A stretch of 64,000 nucleotides of DNA. Source: Ochrobactrum vermis. GTDB taxonomy: Bacteria > Pseudomonadota > Alphaproteobacteria > Rhizobiales > Rhizobiaceae. The DNA lies in NCBI RefSeq assembly GCF_002975205.1, contig NZ_PCOC01000002.1, positions 62,001 through 126,000 on the forward strand, read 5' to 3'. The notes below the pieces were generated by a model. It worked only from the letters and a program-made list of their open reading frames with translations. It made no database searches and had not been told where the DNA came from. Below are positions 47,112 through 56,412 of the stretch, in pieces. A program made the translations under genes and the position numbers. The stretch's first letter is position 1. Each line of letters begins with the position of its first letter.

Positions 47112-47897
47112 ATGGTTGATGACGAGGAAAAAGACGGTGGTAACCTCCAATCCGTAGTTCTAACAATGCAGGTATTGGAGCAGGTCGTCCGCACACCTAA
47201 AGGCGTCGGTGTCACCAGCCTTGCAAAAGCCTTAGACACCAGCAAAAGCCGCATTCATCGGCATTTACAAACACTCGTGCGTCAGGGTTATGTGTTTCAG
47301 CATGAGGATTCGGAGCGATATGAAGTCGGTCACAGACTAGTTTCATTGGTGCAATCCGTGTCTGATAACGCAGGCATGGTGCACGCCGCCTACGATCCAC
47401 TTCTCGAACTGCGTGATGCGCTTGGCCATTCCGCGGTCGCTTCTCAGCTCACCCCCGATGGCATGCTAGTCATTGCGACGGTTCCCGGTCGCTCACCGAT
47501 TGAAATTGGCGTGCGTGTCGGATCGCTGTTGTCGTTTCATAGCTCTGCGCAAGGTAAGGTCGCCGCAGCATTTTCGTCCGAGGCCTTTCAATCCCGCGTA
47601 CTCGCGGGGCAGCTCCAAGCCTTCACGCCCTCAACGATCATTGAACCCGCCATTTTGGAAAAGGAATTCGTCGAAATCAGGCGTCAGGGTTGGGCAGTTG
47701 CACCTCATGAAACGGCTCTCGGGTTGAACACGCTTGCAAGCCCCGTGTTCGACGCATCGGGCATAGTGTGTGGGGCAACCGGCATTGTCGACATGGTGCA
47801 GTCAATCGGCGCAGCGCCAACGGAAGAGCAAATAATGAGAACTGTTGAGGCGGCTCGCAAAATCTCGAAGCGCCTCGGGTATCAGGTAAAACATTAG
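47112..47897 (+). CDS. IclR-family transcriptional regulator
   Basis: 261 residues. The HTH is VTSLAKALDTSKSRIHRHLQTLVRQGYV and the effector domain contains VGSLLSFHSSAQGKVAAAF and RRQGWAVAPHETALGLNTLASPVFD. It is divergent from the six-gene operon (46802 to 40275) and most likely controls it through the palindrome at 46895-46911. Confidence 0.9.
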   Translation: MVDDEEKDGGNLQSVVLTMQVLEQVVRTPKGVGVTSLAKALDTSKSRIHRHLQTLVRQGYVFQHEDSERYEVGHRLVSLVQSVSDNAGMVHAAYDPLLELRDALGHSAVASQLTPDGMLVIATVPGRSPIEIGVRVGSLLSFHSSAQGKVAAAFSSEAFQSRVLAGQLQAFTPSTIIEPAILEKEFVEIRRQGWAVAPHETALGLNTLASPVFDASGIVCGATGIVDMVQSIGAAPTEEQIMRTVEAARKISKRLGYQVKH

Positions 47898-47949
47898 GGA
47901 TTTACACAGAAACATACTCGAACAACCCTACAACGGGAACTCACTATCT

Positions 47950-47967
47950 GATTGCCAGTCAAGAATC
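47950..47967 (+). repeat. Dispersed 18-bp repeat, copy 2
   Basis: GATTGCCAGTCAAGAATC, identical to 27855-27872 and also just downstream of a regulator gene, between convergent genes. Confidence 0.6.
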
Positions 47968-48034
47968 TAACAGTTGACCGGAACCATGACTACTTCGTCT
48001 TGAAGGGATTGACCCCGCTTATTGAAAAGCGAAT

Positions 48035-49285
48035 TCAATTGGCTGCTACCACCTCCTTCACAGCAGCTCGGTTTGCTGCCATGGTAATGATGATCGCAGC
48101 GATGATGCTTGACACGGCACTGGCGGCAATCGGAATGAAATAGCTGTGGCCAACATCATATATGAAACCTGCCGCGCTCGGTCCAACAAGGGTTCCTATG
48201 GCAACGCTCGTATAGAGCACGCCAATAACACGGCTGGCTTGTTGTGTGCCGAACAGGTCGGCAACTACGGCTGGAAGGATTGCGACCCAACCTCCATAGA
48301 ATACTCCGAATAAAACAGCGAACAGGGCGAGCGGGTAGAATGATGAGCTAGCCGCCCATATTACGAGAGAGGCAGCCATACCGATATACATGGCAACGAG
48401 GAACCGTTCCCGACCTACCTTGTCGGCAATGCCGCCGAGAAAGAAGCGACCAACCGTGCTGCCGATGCCTATCACACCGAGCAGCCACACTGCAATTGTC
48501 GGGGTAACCCCATGATCGATCGCGTAACGCGTAAGATGAACAAATGGGACGAACACGCCAAGTGAGCCAACGAGGGATGCGATATATAGCTGGATGAAAC
48601 GCCGTGTCCGAATGATCCGTGCTACCAATAAACTCGACGGCGGGGAATGTATCTGCAGAGTGGGTGCGTCGCGTGCGCCGTCCGGCTGCTGTCCTCGTTT
48701 CGCTGGGTCATCCTCCATCAGTGATGCTGCCAGAAGCCCGAGTACGATCGCGATGAGGCCGAGCACCGTGTAGGCGCTGCGCCATCCGACGGTCGAGATC
48801 AGCCAAATTGCAAATGGCGGCATAACAAGCGTCCCAACTCCGATGCCGCTGACCGCAAGACCGGAAGCAAAGCCGCGACGAATGACAAACCATCGCTGCA
48901 CCGCGCCAAGAGCAGGCACATAGGCACTACCAACGCCAAGGCCGATGCCAATGCTATAGGCCGCATAGACCTGAATAATGGATTGCGCCCGCCCGGCCAA
49001 GATAAGCCCTGCGCCCAAGAGGATCATCCCGACCGCAGAAAGAACCTTCACACCGTACCGGTCGGCGAGCGGCGCGGACACGATACCAAGTCCGAAATAG
49101 AGAAAGCCCGCGAGTGAGAAGACAAGTGACACCGATCCGCGCGACGCGCCGAACTCGTGCTGAAGTGGTTCAACAAACGAACTGAAGGTATAGGCACTTC
49201 CGAAACCGACGAAGGTTATGGTAAAAGCTGCCACGACCACGAGCCAGCCATAGAAAATTATGAACGGCTGCTTCCTGGAGATCAT
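48035..49285 (-). CDS. MFS transporter (monocarboxylate/oxalate-formate type)
   Basis: 416 residues with 12 spans. YGWLVVVAAFTITFVGFGSAYTFSSFVEPL is the typical first segment of OFA/monocarboxylate porters. Its ATG overlaps the stop of the thioesterase gene (ATGA). It may import the substrate of the amidase. Confidence 0.88.
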   Translation of the reverse strand: MISRKQPFIIFYGWLVVVAAFTITFVGFGSAYTFSSFVEPLQHEFGASRGSVSLVFSLAGFLYFGLGIVSAPLADRYGVKVLSAVGMILLGAGLILAGRAQSIIQVYAAYSIGIGLGVGSAYVPALGAVQRWFVIRRGFASGLAVSGIGVGTLVMPPFAIWLISTVGWRSAYTVLGLIAIVLGLLAASLMEDDPAKRGQQPDGARDAPTLQIHSPPSSLLVARIIRTRRFIQLYIASLVGSLGVFVPFVHLTRYAIDHGVTPTIAVWLLGVIGIGSTVGRFFLGGIADKVGRERFLVAMYIGMAASLVIWAASSSFYPLALFAVLFGVFYGGWVAILPAVVADLFGTQQASRVIGVLYTSVAIGTLVGPSAAGFIYDVGHSYFIPIAASAVSSIIAAIIITMAANRAAVKEVVAAN

Positions 49286-49707
49286 ATTAGCCCTCCATTA
49301 TTTCGATGGAGCAGCGTTGGCATGCAACGTAACAGGACGGTAATTCGGCCCGCTTTTTCGATGCGTATTTCCGTGTTCCAGACTTGTGTGGTGCTTCCCG
49401 CATGAACTCGATGCACTTCCCAACATATGAAATGGTTGCGTACAGCTCCGATGAAGTTAGTCTTCAGTTCTACCGCCGCGAAACAGGGCGCGCCGTCGGG
49501 CAAGAACGACAGACAGCCAGATTCGCGCGCGGAGCCAGTCAATGTGGCCACAGTTGCACCATTTAGTCGTCTGTGAGGAGAAAGGTGCTTCGGCATTACT
49601 TCGACTGGTCCACGAACCGAGCTCTTGCGAACTTCAAGCCGTTCAAGATCGAGTATGCCTTCGAGGCAGCCTCCGAAAGACGCCAAGACTTGCTCGAGCC
49701 GGTTCAT
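49282..49707 (-). CDS. PaaI-type hotdog thioesterase, diverged
   Basis: About 141 residues from an ATG at 49707 that overlaps the amidase stop (ATGA). The hotdog pattern is seen in PKHLSPHRRLNGATVATLTGSA, PCFAAVELKTNFIGAVRN and AGSTTQVWNTEIR. The usual His-Gly-Gly of the active-site helix is replaced by Leu-Asn-Gly, so activity is doubtful. The double ATGA coupling to amidase and MFS shows it is translated. Confidence 0.6.
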   Translation of the reverse strand: MNRLEQVLASFGGCLEGILDLERLEVRKSSVRGPVEVMPKHLSPHRRLNGATVATLTGSARESGCLSFLPDGAPCFAAVELKTNFIGAVRNHFICWEVHRVHAGSTTQVWNTEIRIEKAGRITVLLRCMPTLLHRNNGGLI

Positions 49708-51143
49708 CGCTTCGTTTCCGCAACACAAAAGCCAGCCTCATTTCCACCAAGGTCCGGGTGGCGGCGATGCCAGTCCGTTACACTCTGGAACGCTGCACCA
49801 AGACTAAATAGAGTGCTTTCATCGAATGAGGCTGATACCAATTGCAGACCGATCGGCAACCCCTCCGTCGAGTATCCCCCGGGAAAAGCAAGTGTCGGGT
49901 GCCCGCTCATGTCGAATGGGCAGGTGTAGCGTTGCAATTTCGCGATCAGTTCAGGTTGTTCACCCAACGTCGCGATCGTCTTTAGTGTGAGAGGGGCAAA
50001 GGGATGGATCGGTGTCAGCACGGCGTCAACGCATAAGAGCAGCGTTTCGACGTCCCTCCGAAACACTGCTCGGCGCAGCAATATCTTTTGATACTCTATA
50101 CCGGAAATGACCATTCCGGCTTCGATCACCGATGATAAGACGGGCCCATATTGCTTTCTATGGACTGGGTAGGACGCTTGATGGGCTACAGCTGCCTCGA
50201 CCGCGCAATTTGGCGTCCAATCGGCCACGATCTGCTGAACATCGGGAAATGACACCTCAACAAGCTCCACGCCAAGGCCGGAGAAGACCCTACAAGCTTT
50301 AGCCAACGCCGTCTGAATCTCGGGATTGACGTCTTCGCTATTCCAGCGTCGATCTACTCCGATACGTTTACCCCGCACATTGGCGCACGTATCGGCAAGG
50401 AAATCGTCAACTGGACGAAGACTTGTTGTGGGATCATCCTCATCATGCCCTGCTATTACCTTGAGCATGGCTGCGACGTCGACCACGCTTCGGGCGATCG
50501 GCCCAAGATGATCCAATGAAGGTGCTAGCTCGAACGCTCCGTAACGACTGACACGGCCCCAGGTTGGTTTGATGCCGCTTACGCCGTTAGCAGCCGAGGG
50601 CCAGCGAATGGAGCCCCCGGTGTCGGAGGCAATAGATCCGAAGCATAGGCCCGCTGCGGAGGCGACGGCCGAGCCACTGGAAGAAATACCCGCCCAATAC
50701 TCGCGATTCCAGGGATTACAAACCGGGGGTATCGAAGGATGATAATCCGAATAAGCCCCTTCGGTAAGTTGGGTTTTGCCGATCAGCACTGCGCCCGCTT
50801 CTTTCAGTTTTCGGACTACGGTCGCGTCGCGTGTCGGAACAAAATCTCTATGAACCACGGTTCCGGCTGCAGTAGGGGCGCCCTCGACCCAGCAGAGGTC
50901 TTTCACGGCAATGGGAACACCGTGGAGCGGCCCTCGATGTATTCCTTCCGCGATCTCCCGATCTGCCGTTTCTGCCTGGAGGAGTGCGCTGTCGCTCAAA
51001 ACGCACGCATACGCGTTCAAGCCGCCATCTATCCGTTGAATACGCTCCAGAAGTCCTTCAGTCACTTCGACAGAGGTTAGTACTCTCCTTGCGATAAGCC
51101 CACCAACATCGATCAGATCACGGAATTCTACCTCGAAAGTCAT
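49704..51143 (-). CDS. Amidase (amidase-signature family)
   Basis: About 479 residues from the ATG at 51143. The Ser-cisSer-Lys triad is intact: GVPIAVKDLCW (Lys), GISSSGSAVASAAG (Ser) and ASDTGGSIRWPSA (nucleophile Ser). It hydrolyses an amide to acid and ammonia or amine. It is the first gene of an operon with a thioesterase-like protein and an MFS, divergent from a LysR. Confidence 0.92.
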   Translation of the reverse strand: MTFEVEFRDLIDVGGLIARRVLTSVEVTEGLLERIQRIDGGLNAYACVLSDSALLQAETADREIAEGIHRGPLHGVPIAVKDLCWVEGAPTAAGTVVHRDFVPTRDATVVRKLKEAGAVLIGKTQLTEGAYSDYHPSIPPVCNPWNREYWAGISSSGSAVASAAGLCFGSIASDTGGSIRWPSAANGVSGIKPTWGRVSRYGAFELAPSLDHLGPIARSVVDVAAMLKVIAGHDEDDPTTSLRPVDDFLADTCANVRGKRIGVDRRWNSEDVNPEIQTALAKACRVFSGLGVELVEVSFPDVQQIVADWTPNCAVEAAVAHQASYPVHRKQYGPVLSSVIEAGMVISGIEYQKILLRRAVFRRDVETLLLCVDAVLTPIHPFAPLTLKTIATLGEQPELIAKLQRYTCPFDMSGHPTLAFPGGYSTEGLPIGLQLVSASFDESTLFSLGAAFQSVTDWHRRHPDLGGNEAGFCVAETKR

Positions 51144-51322
51144 TCGTCTCAGGCCCTTCTCACCATGCATGCGCGACAGTCCGCACTATCTTATGATTTA
51201 GATAATATAGACACCTCTCTAGCCGGAGCTGCGTTGACGTGTCTGATAAGAGACATTAATCTCTCATTGCGTTGTTGAACAAACCAGAAGACTTAAACCA
51301 CAAGAGTTAGATTTACTAATTC

Positions 51323-52198
51323 ATGATCCGTCGACTCCCCCCTCTCAATGCGCTCAAGGCGTTCGAGGCCGCTGCCCGTCACCTGTCGGTCAAGCTAGCC
51401 GCAGAGGAGTTGTGCGTGACACCGGGAGCCGTCAGTCAGATGCTCAAGGTTCTTGAGGAGAGCCTGGGGGTAAGGCTTTTTGATCGTGTGACGCGGGGAA
51501 TCTATTTGACCGACGCTGGCCGCGACTATCTCCCTTCTATACGCAATGCGTTCCGTCAGATCGCCGATGCGTCCGAGCGTATAGCGGCCCAGGCCGACTC
51601 CGGTCTACTCACCGTTGGCGCCACGCCTTTTTTCGCATCCGCTTGGTTAGTCCCGCGATTAGCGTCCTTTCGCGAAGCGCAGCCTGACATCGATCTCCAG
51701 ATTGTCACAAGCAACGCACTCGTCGATTTTTCTCGCTCGGAGGTGGATGTTGCCATCCGGCACGGGATGGGCCGTTATCCCGGACTTCGCAGCGATCGCG
51801 TGTTGGCGATCGAGGTGATTGCTGTGGCGACAGCTGATCTGGTGAAGGAGTTGGGTATTCCAACTCAACCATCTGAACTCGCACGCTGGCCACAAGTTCA
51901 CGATGCCGAGCGACAGGGTTGGAGTCGTTGGTTTGAAGCGCACAACGTATCCGAGCGGATAGCAGCACGCGGCCCGTCTTTCAACGACAGTGGACTGTTG
52001 CTCAAGGCGGTTCTTTCTAGTCAAGGCGCAGGACTTTTGCCCGCAGCCCTGGTCGAGGACGAACTGACGAATGGACAATTGATCCAATTGCTCCCCGCCA
52101 CGAATATGGAGCAATTCGCTTACTATCTCGTCTGTCCCGATAACAAACAGCACGCGCCGAAGATTGCCGCCTTCCGCGATTGGATACTGAGTGCATAG
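51323..52198 (+). CDS. LysR-family transcriptional regulator (GcvA-like)
   Basis: 291 residues starting MIRRLPPLNALKAFEAAARHLSVKLAAEELCVTPGAVSQ, the GcvA-type HTH, followed by the two-lobed effector domain. It is divergent from the amidase operon, its likely target. Confidence 0.92.
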   Translation: MIRRLPPLNALKAFEAAARHLSVKLAAEELCVTPGAVSQMLKVLEESLGVRLFDRVTRGIYLTDAGRDYLPSIRNAFRQIADASERIAAQADSGLLTVGATPFFASAWLVPRLASFREAQPDIDLQIVTSNALVDFSRSEVDVAIRHGMGRYPGLRSDRVLAIEVIAVATADLVKELGIPTQPSELARWPQVHDAERQGWSRWFEAHNVSERIAARGPSFNDSGLLLKAVLSSQGAGLLPAALVEDELTNGQLIQLLPATNMEQFAYYLVCPDNKQHAPKIAAFRDWILSA

Positions 52199-52712
52199 GC
52201 CCGACTTGGTCAGCGCTTTCGCTACACTCGGCATAATCAACCAAATCTGAAATGACGGTATCGACGTCACCTCGCGAGACGACCGCTTTGAGGCAAAGAA
52301 TTACTTCGCTTCTTGTCCGACATTGCACACAAACCCGCATCAACGAGGAATCGAATGTCGCGCCATGCGTTGGTGCCGTTGCGAACGGCCCAATCCAGCT
52401 GCTCGGCGGCTTTATCGTCGTGACAAATATTGGTTGAGAACCACATATCGACAAGGTCCGTCTTGTCGTGAAACGCTCCCGAATCCGTAATATTCTTCTG
52501 ACTGTAAAGCTGCCAACTACCCTAACCGAGAGCGTATCGCGCAGATGCCCTGGCACGAACGGGTCGATCTGTCGCCGACCGGTCATACAGCGATACCCAA
52601 ATATTTCTAATGCCTGCTTCGAGATATCGTCGTTTGTCGGGCGAGCACATAGCTATTACGCCTCTCAACCACGCGGTTTATGTCCGTCAACATCTGAGAG
52701 AAAGATTTAGAT
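52199..52712. other. Degenerate region without a supported gene
   Basis: About 510 bp. Minus-strand frames contain stretches such as MWFSTNICHDDKAAEQLDW that look like broken coding sequence, but I do not recognise the product. Confidence 0.4.
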
Positions 52713-53567
52713 ATGAGAAAAATATCGGTATCGGTGCTGGGATTGGCTTTCGGCATGATCGGCAACTCGATCGACGCTCATTCCACACCAGTTGACTGGA
52801 GCGAAGCGACAGAGACGTTTAAGATTACCGACCACGTCTATTATGTCGGTACGCGCGGCCTGGCTTCCTACCTGATTGTCTCGAACCAGCAGGCAATCCT
52901 ACTCGACGGAACGCTGGCAGAGAATGTCAAGCCGATCGAAGACAATATTGAAGCCTTGGGGTTCAGCCTTAATGACGTGAAGATTATCCTGAGCAGCCAC
53001 GCGCATTACGATCACGTCGCAGGAATCGCGCAGTTAAAGCACGATACAGGCGCGACATTCATGGCCATGGAGCAGGACGTTCCCGCGCTTGAAACCGGCA
53101 TACCGGAAGGCGACACCAACTATGGCGTGGTCCGGTTCCCTGCGATCAAGGTGGACAAAACACTGCATGACGGCGACGTCGTCACGCTTGGCAACCTTCG
53201 TATGACCGCCACGCTAACGCCCGGTCATACGAAAGGCTGCACGACATGGTCGCTGATGGACACCGATGCGGGCGCGAAGCGGCGGGTCATTTTCCCCTGT
53301 AGCGTCAGTGTTGCGGGCAATGCTCTTGTCAGCAACAAAGGCTACCCGAATATTGTGCAGGATTTCCGCACCAGCTTTCAACGGCTCGACGCCATGAAGG
53401 CCGACATTGTACTGCCCTCACATCCGCAAGTGACCAACCTGTTCGAGCAAAAAGCCGGGAGAGATGACGGGGACATCAACGCCTTTGTCGAACCCGGCCT
53501 GCTTCAGAAGATCGTGGAGCAGTCGCGCCTCGCCTTCGAGAAAGAACTCAAGCTCCAACAGAATTAG
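52713..53567 (+). CDS. Subclass B3 metallo-beta-lactamase-like enzyme
   Basis: 284 residues. The signal peptide is weak (about 1-22). The zinc ligands of subclass B3 are all present: His96-x-His98-x-Asp100-His101 (SSHAHYDHVAG), His172 (TPGHTKGCTTW) and His237 (LPSHPQ). The length and the GHTxGxxxW motif fit B3 enzymes, which hydrolyse beta-lactams; some family members have other substrates. GAGAAAGA precedes the ATG. The gene stands alone, with no integron or IS next to it. Confidence 0.85.
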   Translation: MRKISVSVLGLAFGMIGNSIDAHSTPVDWSEATETFKITDHVYYVGTRGLASYLIVSNQQAILLDGTLAENVKPIEDNIEALGFSLNDVKIILSSHAHYDHVAGIAQLKHDTGATFMAMEQDVPALETGIPEGDTNYGVVRFPAIKVDKTLHDGDVVTLGNLRMTATLTPGHTKGCTTWSLMDTDAGAKRRVIFPCSVSVAGNALVSNKGYPNIVQDFRTSFQRLDAMKADIVLPSHPQVTNLFEQKAGRDDGDINAFVEPGLLQKIVEQSRLAFEKELKLQQN

Positions 53568-53667
53568 AATTATTGGCAAAGCGGATATATACCATGAATC
53601 GGCATCGCCCTCTTGAAGTGGTCGATGCTGATCCAAACGAGAAAATGCGAAAAGTTGGGGTTCGGCG

Positions 53668-54066
53668 ATGAGTGGCGGTTTGAAGGCACCCCTGATCGCG
53701 ATTGTACTATACGCAAGCAGCACTCTGGGGATTACTCAGCCAGTGTTCGAAGAAGACGGTCCCTTTCGCGAAGCCGAGGGCTTTGGCATCCCGGCGACCT
53801 GCGAGACAATCGATAACTGGATCAATCGCATGCCGGAGTATACTGGCCGTATTACTATGGTCATAAAGGGCGCCATCGAGGAAAGCCATTGGGACGGTGC
53901 CCTGGCCTATCTCATCATGTGCAAGCCGGAAGGAATTCAGGTTATGTGCGTGACCTATGCAGAGCGAGAGGCATCACCTCAGTTTGTTCTGTTCGCGGGC
54001 GGCTACAGCCGTGTCGGCGAACGCCAGATCGTGCTCGATCCATGCCTGGTATATCCGGTAGATTAA
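53668..54066 (+). CDS. Hypothetical secreted protein
   Basis: 132 residues. The first 22 residues (LKAPLIAIVLYASSTLGIT) look like a signal peptide. The mature part has four Cys and a well-formed globular composition (ETIDNWINRMPEYTGRITMVIKGAIEES). I do not recognise the family. It lies 100 bp after the beta-lactamase gene, perhaps in the same transcript. Confidence 0.6.
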   Translation: MSGGLKAPLIAIVLYASSTLGITQPVFEEDGPFREAEGFGIPATCETIDNWINRMPEYTGRITMVIKGAIEESHWDGALAYLIMCKPEGIQVMCVTYAEREASPQFVLFAGGYSRVGERQIVLDPCLVYPVD

Positions 54067-54463
54067 TCGACGTGTTCGAGCGTTCTAACGTTCGAATTGA
54101 CCGCGGTTGCTGTTGCTGGAGCTCTCTGCCCCTTAGGTGCTTGGTGTTGGCCCGTGCACCTACGGACCTATTCCTCGCACGGCCGTCGCCGGTTCGATAC
54201 AACGTATAGCCTTCCTCCAACACGCGGCTATGGCTATCGTATCTCGGTCTGAAAGCAATAAGAACTGTCTGCTGGGACTCCGACCGCTTTCGCTCAACAA
54301 AATCCTGAACTTTGCCTGCCACACTGTTGGGCTGCCGGCATCACCACTGATCATTTCGGCAGTACCCTCCGCTCAGCCCATCCGGTTCATTTGGTATTGA
54401 ACGTCGAACCTAGCTGTGTTCGCGTTAGGTCAAAGTGGTTCACCGTTGAGCGGTCCTAACTGG
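54067..54463. other. Intergenic region
   Basis: About 400 bp between convergent genes with no gene that I can support. Confidence 0.4.
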
Positions 54464-54871
54464 CTAAATTCCGAACGTCGATTGACAGAAAGACTTTCTG
54501 TTAATCCACCCTTCTTCGACGGTTTTAATTTTGGTGATGCGGCCATTTTCATATAACACATCAATAACGCAGCTAGCGGTTTCATAATGCGCCGGCTTAT
54601 TCACACGCATCGACATATTACCCATTGATTGATAATAGAGTTGCGACGGAACCCAGAATGGAGCGGACGTTTTCTCCCACCGCAGATGCGTAGATTTTTC
54701 GCTAGGCGCTCCAAATCGAGCTTCGAATGACCCGATTGTTTGCCCTTTCCATTCCTTGTCGAGCCTGTTCGACTCTGCGATGAGTCTAAGGCCATCCCCA
54801 TCACCGCTTACACATCCTGCCAGCGAAACCGCACATAGCCCAACCGATAGTGCGCGCTTTAGAATTCTCAT
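54464..54871 (-). CDS. Hypothetical lipoprotein
   Basis: About 135 residues from the ATG at 54871 (GACGAGGGC upstream). The signal ends in the lipobox LAGC (VGLCAVSLAGC). The mature part has a Trp-Lys-Gly and SFEARFGAPSEKSTHLRW motif resembling small outer-membrane lipoproteins that pair with a peptidoglycan or beta-barrel partner. The function is unknown. Confidence 0.7.
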   Translation of the reverse strand: MRILKRALSVGLCAVSLAGCVSGDGDGLRLIAESNRLDKEWKGQTIGSFEARFGAPSEKSTHLRWEKTSAPFWVPSQLYYQSMGNMSMRVNKPAHYETASCVIDVLYENGRITKIKTVEEGWINRKSFCQSTFGI

Positions 54872-55404
54872 GCCCTCGTCCTTCAACTCGTAATTCCCCC
54901 ACCATCGTTTGATCCACCATCGGCGTAGCGGTAGTTTCATAGACCGATAGTCCGCTGACTTCAGCAGCCGAGTGCCCCCGCTGCGCGGACAATATTGCAC
55001 TTTCCGTTTCCTGCCATCAGAAAGCTAAATCCACAAGCGGAAGCGTGCCTAAGCGCTTTCGTTCTGAAAAAACGGTTTTCCAGCCTTGCTGGAACCTTCC
55101 GTTTTTTATGCTGACACCTTGCGGTTTTTCCTTCCGGCGAGGTTACGACATAGCAGTCCGAAAACGTGAGCGGGAAGATGTTTTTGATCTTACTATCGAG
55201 CGCATCACCGCACGCTTTCCCAAGCGACAAACCTAATTGAAAATTAGCAATCAAAATAAAGCTCTTCTCAAGGCTCTATGCTCTATGACGCATGATCGCC
55301 AGTCAAGCTATCGATTGTAATTGGGGCCGAAAGCTGAATGCCCGGTTCTGATGAATAAACCGAGAAAGCGGTCATAAATGTGTGCCGGGAACAGAACTAA
55401 GAAA
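54872..55404. other. Intergenic region
   Basis: About 530 bp. Contains a dispersed-repeat variant at 55294-55307. An inverted repeat around 55059-55100 (AAAAAACGG and CCGTTTTTT) is a possible bidirectional terminator. Confidence 0.45.
55294..55307 (+). repeat. Dispersed repeat variant, left of vapBC
   Basis: GATCGCCAGTCAAG, one mismatch to GATTGCCAGTCAAG. Confidence 0.4.
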
Positions 55405-55806
55405 CTAATCGGTCCAGTCTTCTACTCGTAAGCCAGGAACACGATCAAACTCCCTGCGATTATTCGTAACGATAATCAGACCACGTGAGCGAGCGTGGCC
55501 AGCAATCAACTGATCGTATGGGCCAATAGGAGTTCCACTGCGGGCCAATTCAGCACGTAATTGGCCGGTGTGGTTTGCTGCCGCTTCATCATACGATAAC
55601 ACCTCGAGGCGAGCTGCGAACCCCTCCACGACTGCAAGGTTCTTTTCAGGATGGACAGACTTTTCCGCGCCGTAAATCAATTCCATCAAACTAACCGAGC
55701 TGATGCACAGTTGATCGTGGAAGCGGTTGAACGCCTCACGCACTTGCTGCGGTCGGTTCTTGATCGTGAAAATGCATATATTGGTATCCAGCATGTACCT
55801 CAGCAT
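55405..55806 (-). CDS. vapC: VapC-type PIN-domain toxin
   Basis: 133 residues. The PIN acidic residues are seen: Asp7 (MLDTNI), Glu42 (LMELIYG), Asp97 (GPYDQLIA) and the IIVTNNRREF region near 111-119. It would be an RNA-cleaving toxin neutralised by the antitoxin encoded just upstream; the two genes overlap by one base (TAATG). Confidence 0.9.
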   Translation of the reverse strand: MLRYMLDTNICIFTIKNRPQQVREAFNRFHDQLCISSVSLMELIYGAEKSVHPEKNLAVVEGFAARLEVLSYDEAAANHTGQLRAELARSGTPIGPYDQLIAGHARSRGLIIVTNNRREFDRVPGLRVEDWTD

Positions 55807-56036
55807 TAAAACGCCTCGCGTTCCTGTGAAGCAGGCTGATCACGCTCATTCATGAAGTCAGATGTCGCCTCTAAGCCATCAAACCAGCTATCCCAGACCT
55901 CACCAGCGGGTGCTATAATTCGAGTGCGCCCCACAGCAACGATATCGACACGCTTCACATCAGCAGGCAAAGCTACTGCCTTTGGCAAGCGGATAGCTTG
56001 GCTTCGATTGTTCTGGAATACTGCTCCCTGTTCCAT
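55806..56036 (-). CDS. vapB: VapB-type antitoxin (AbrB/SpoVT fold)
   Basis: About 76 residues from the ATG at 56036 (GGGAG upstream; a GTG 9 bases earlier is possible). The N-terminal swapped-hairpin DNA-binding domain reads VFQNNRSQAIRLPKAVALP, and the C-tail (WFDGLEATSDFMNERDQP) is the toxin-binding part. It should also repress its own operon. Confidence 0.88.
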   Translation of the reverse strand: MEQGAVFQNNRSQAIRLPKAVALPADVKRVDIVAVGRTRIIAPAGEVWDSWFDGLEATSDFMNERDQPASQEREAF

Positions 56037-56220
56037 CTGCGTCACTCCCGATTGTATTCACGGTGATATGACATAAATAGTTCGTCAATTGGGATATGTC
56101 AATGGGATATACACAATGGGGCTTGATCAGACGAACAATCGATTTGGCTATAAGAAACTTAAGGCTACCGGCCATGACAAGCGGCGTTGCGTTAGGCACA
56201 TAAAGCCAACTCCGTGTTCA

Positions 56221-56237
56221 GATTGCCAGTCAAGATC
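56221..56237 (+). repeat. Dispersed repeat, right of vapBC
   Basis: GATTGCCAGTCAAGATC; the first 15 bases equal the copies at 27855 and 47950. With the variant at 55294, it brackets the vapBC pair in the same orientation. Confidence 0.55.
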
Positions 56238-56412
56238 GAAAATATTGAAGGCTTCTCGTTTCGCTCAGGCATGGAGTCAAATCTTCGAAAGGCACCCCGG
56301 CGACCAAGAATGATTGACGATACAGCCCGCTAAACGGAGCGGACGGTGGGTCATTCACTACCTTGGTCGCTCGAGCACTTTGCTCAATTTGTTTTACCGA
56401 TGCTGACCGCCC

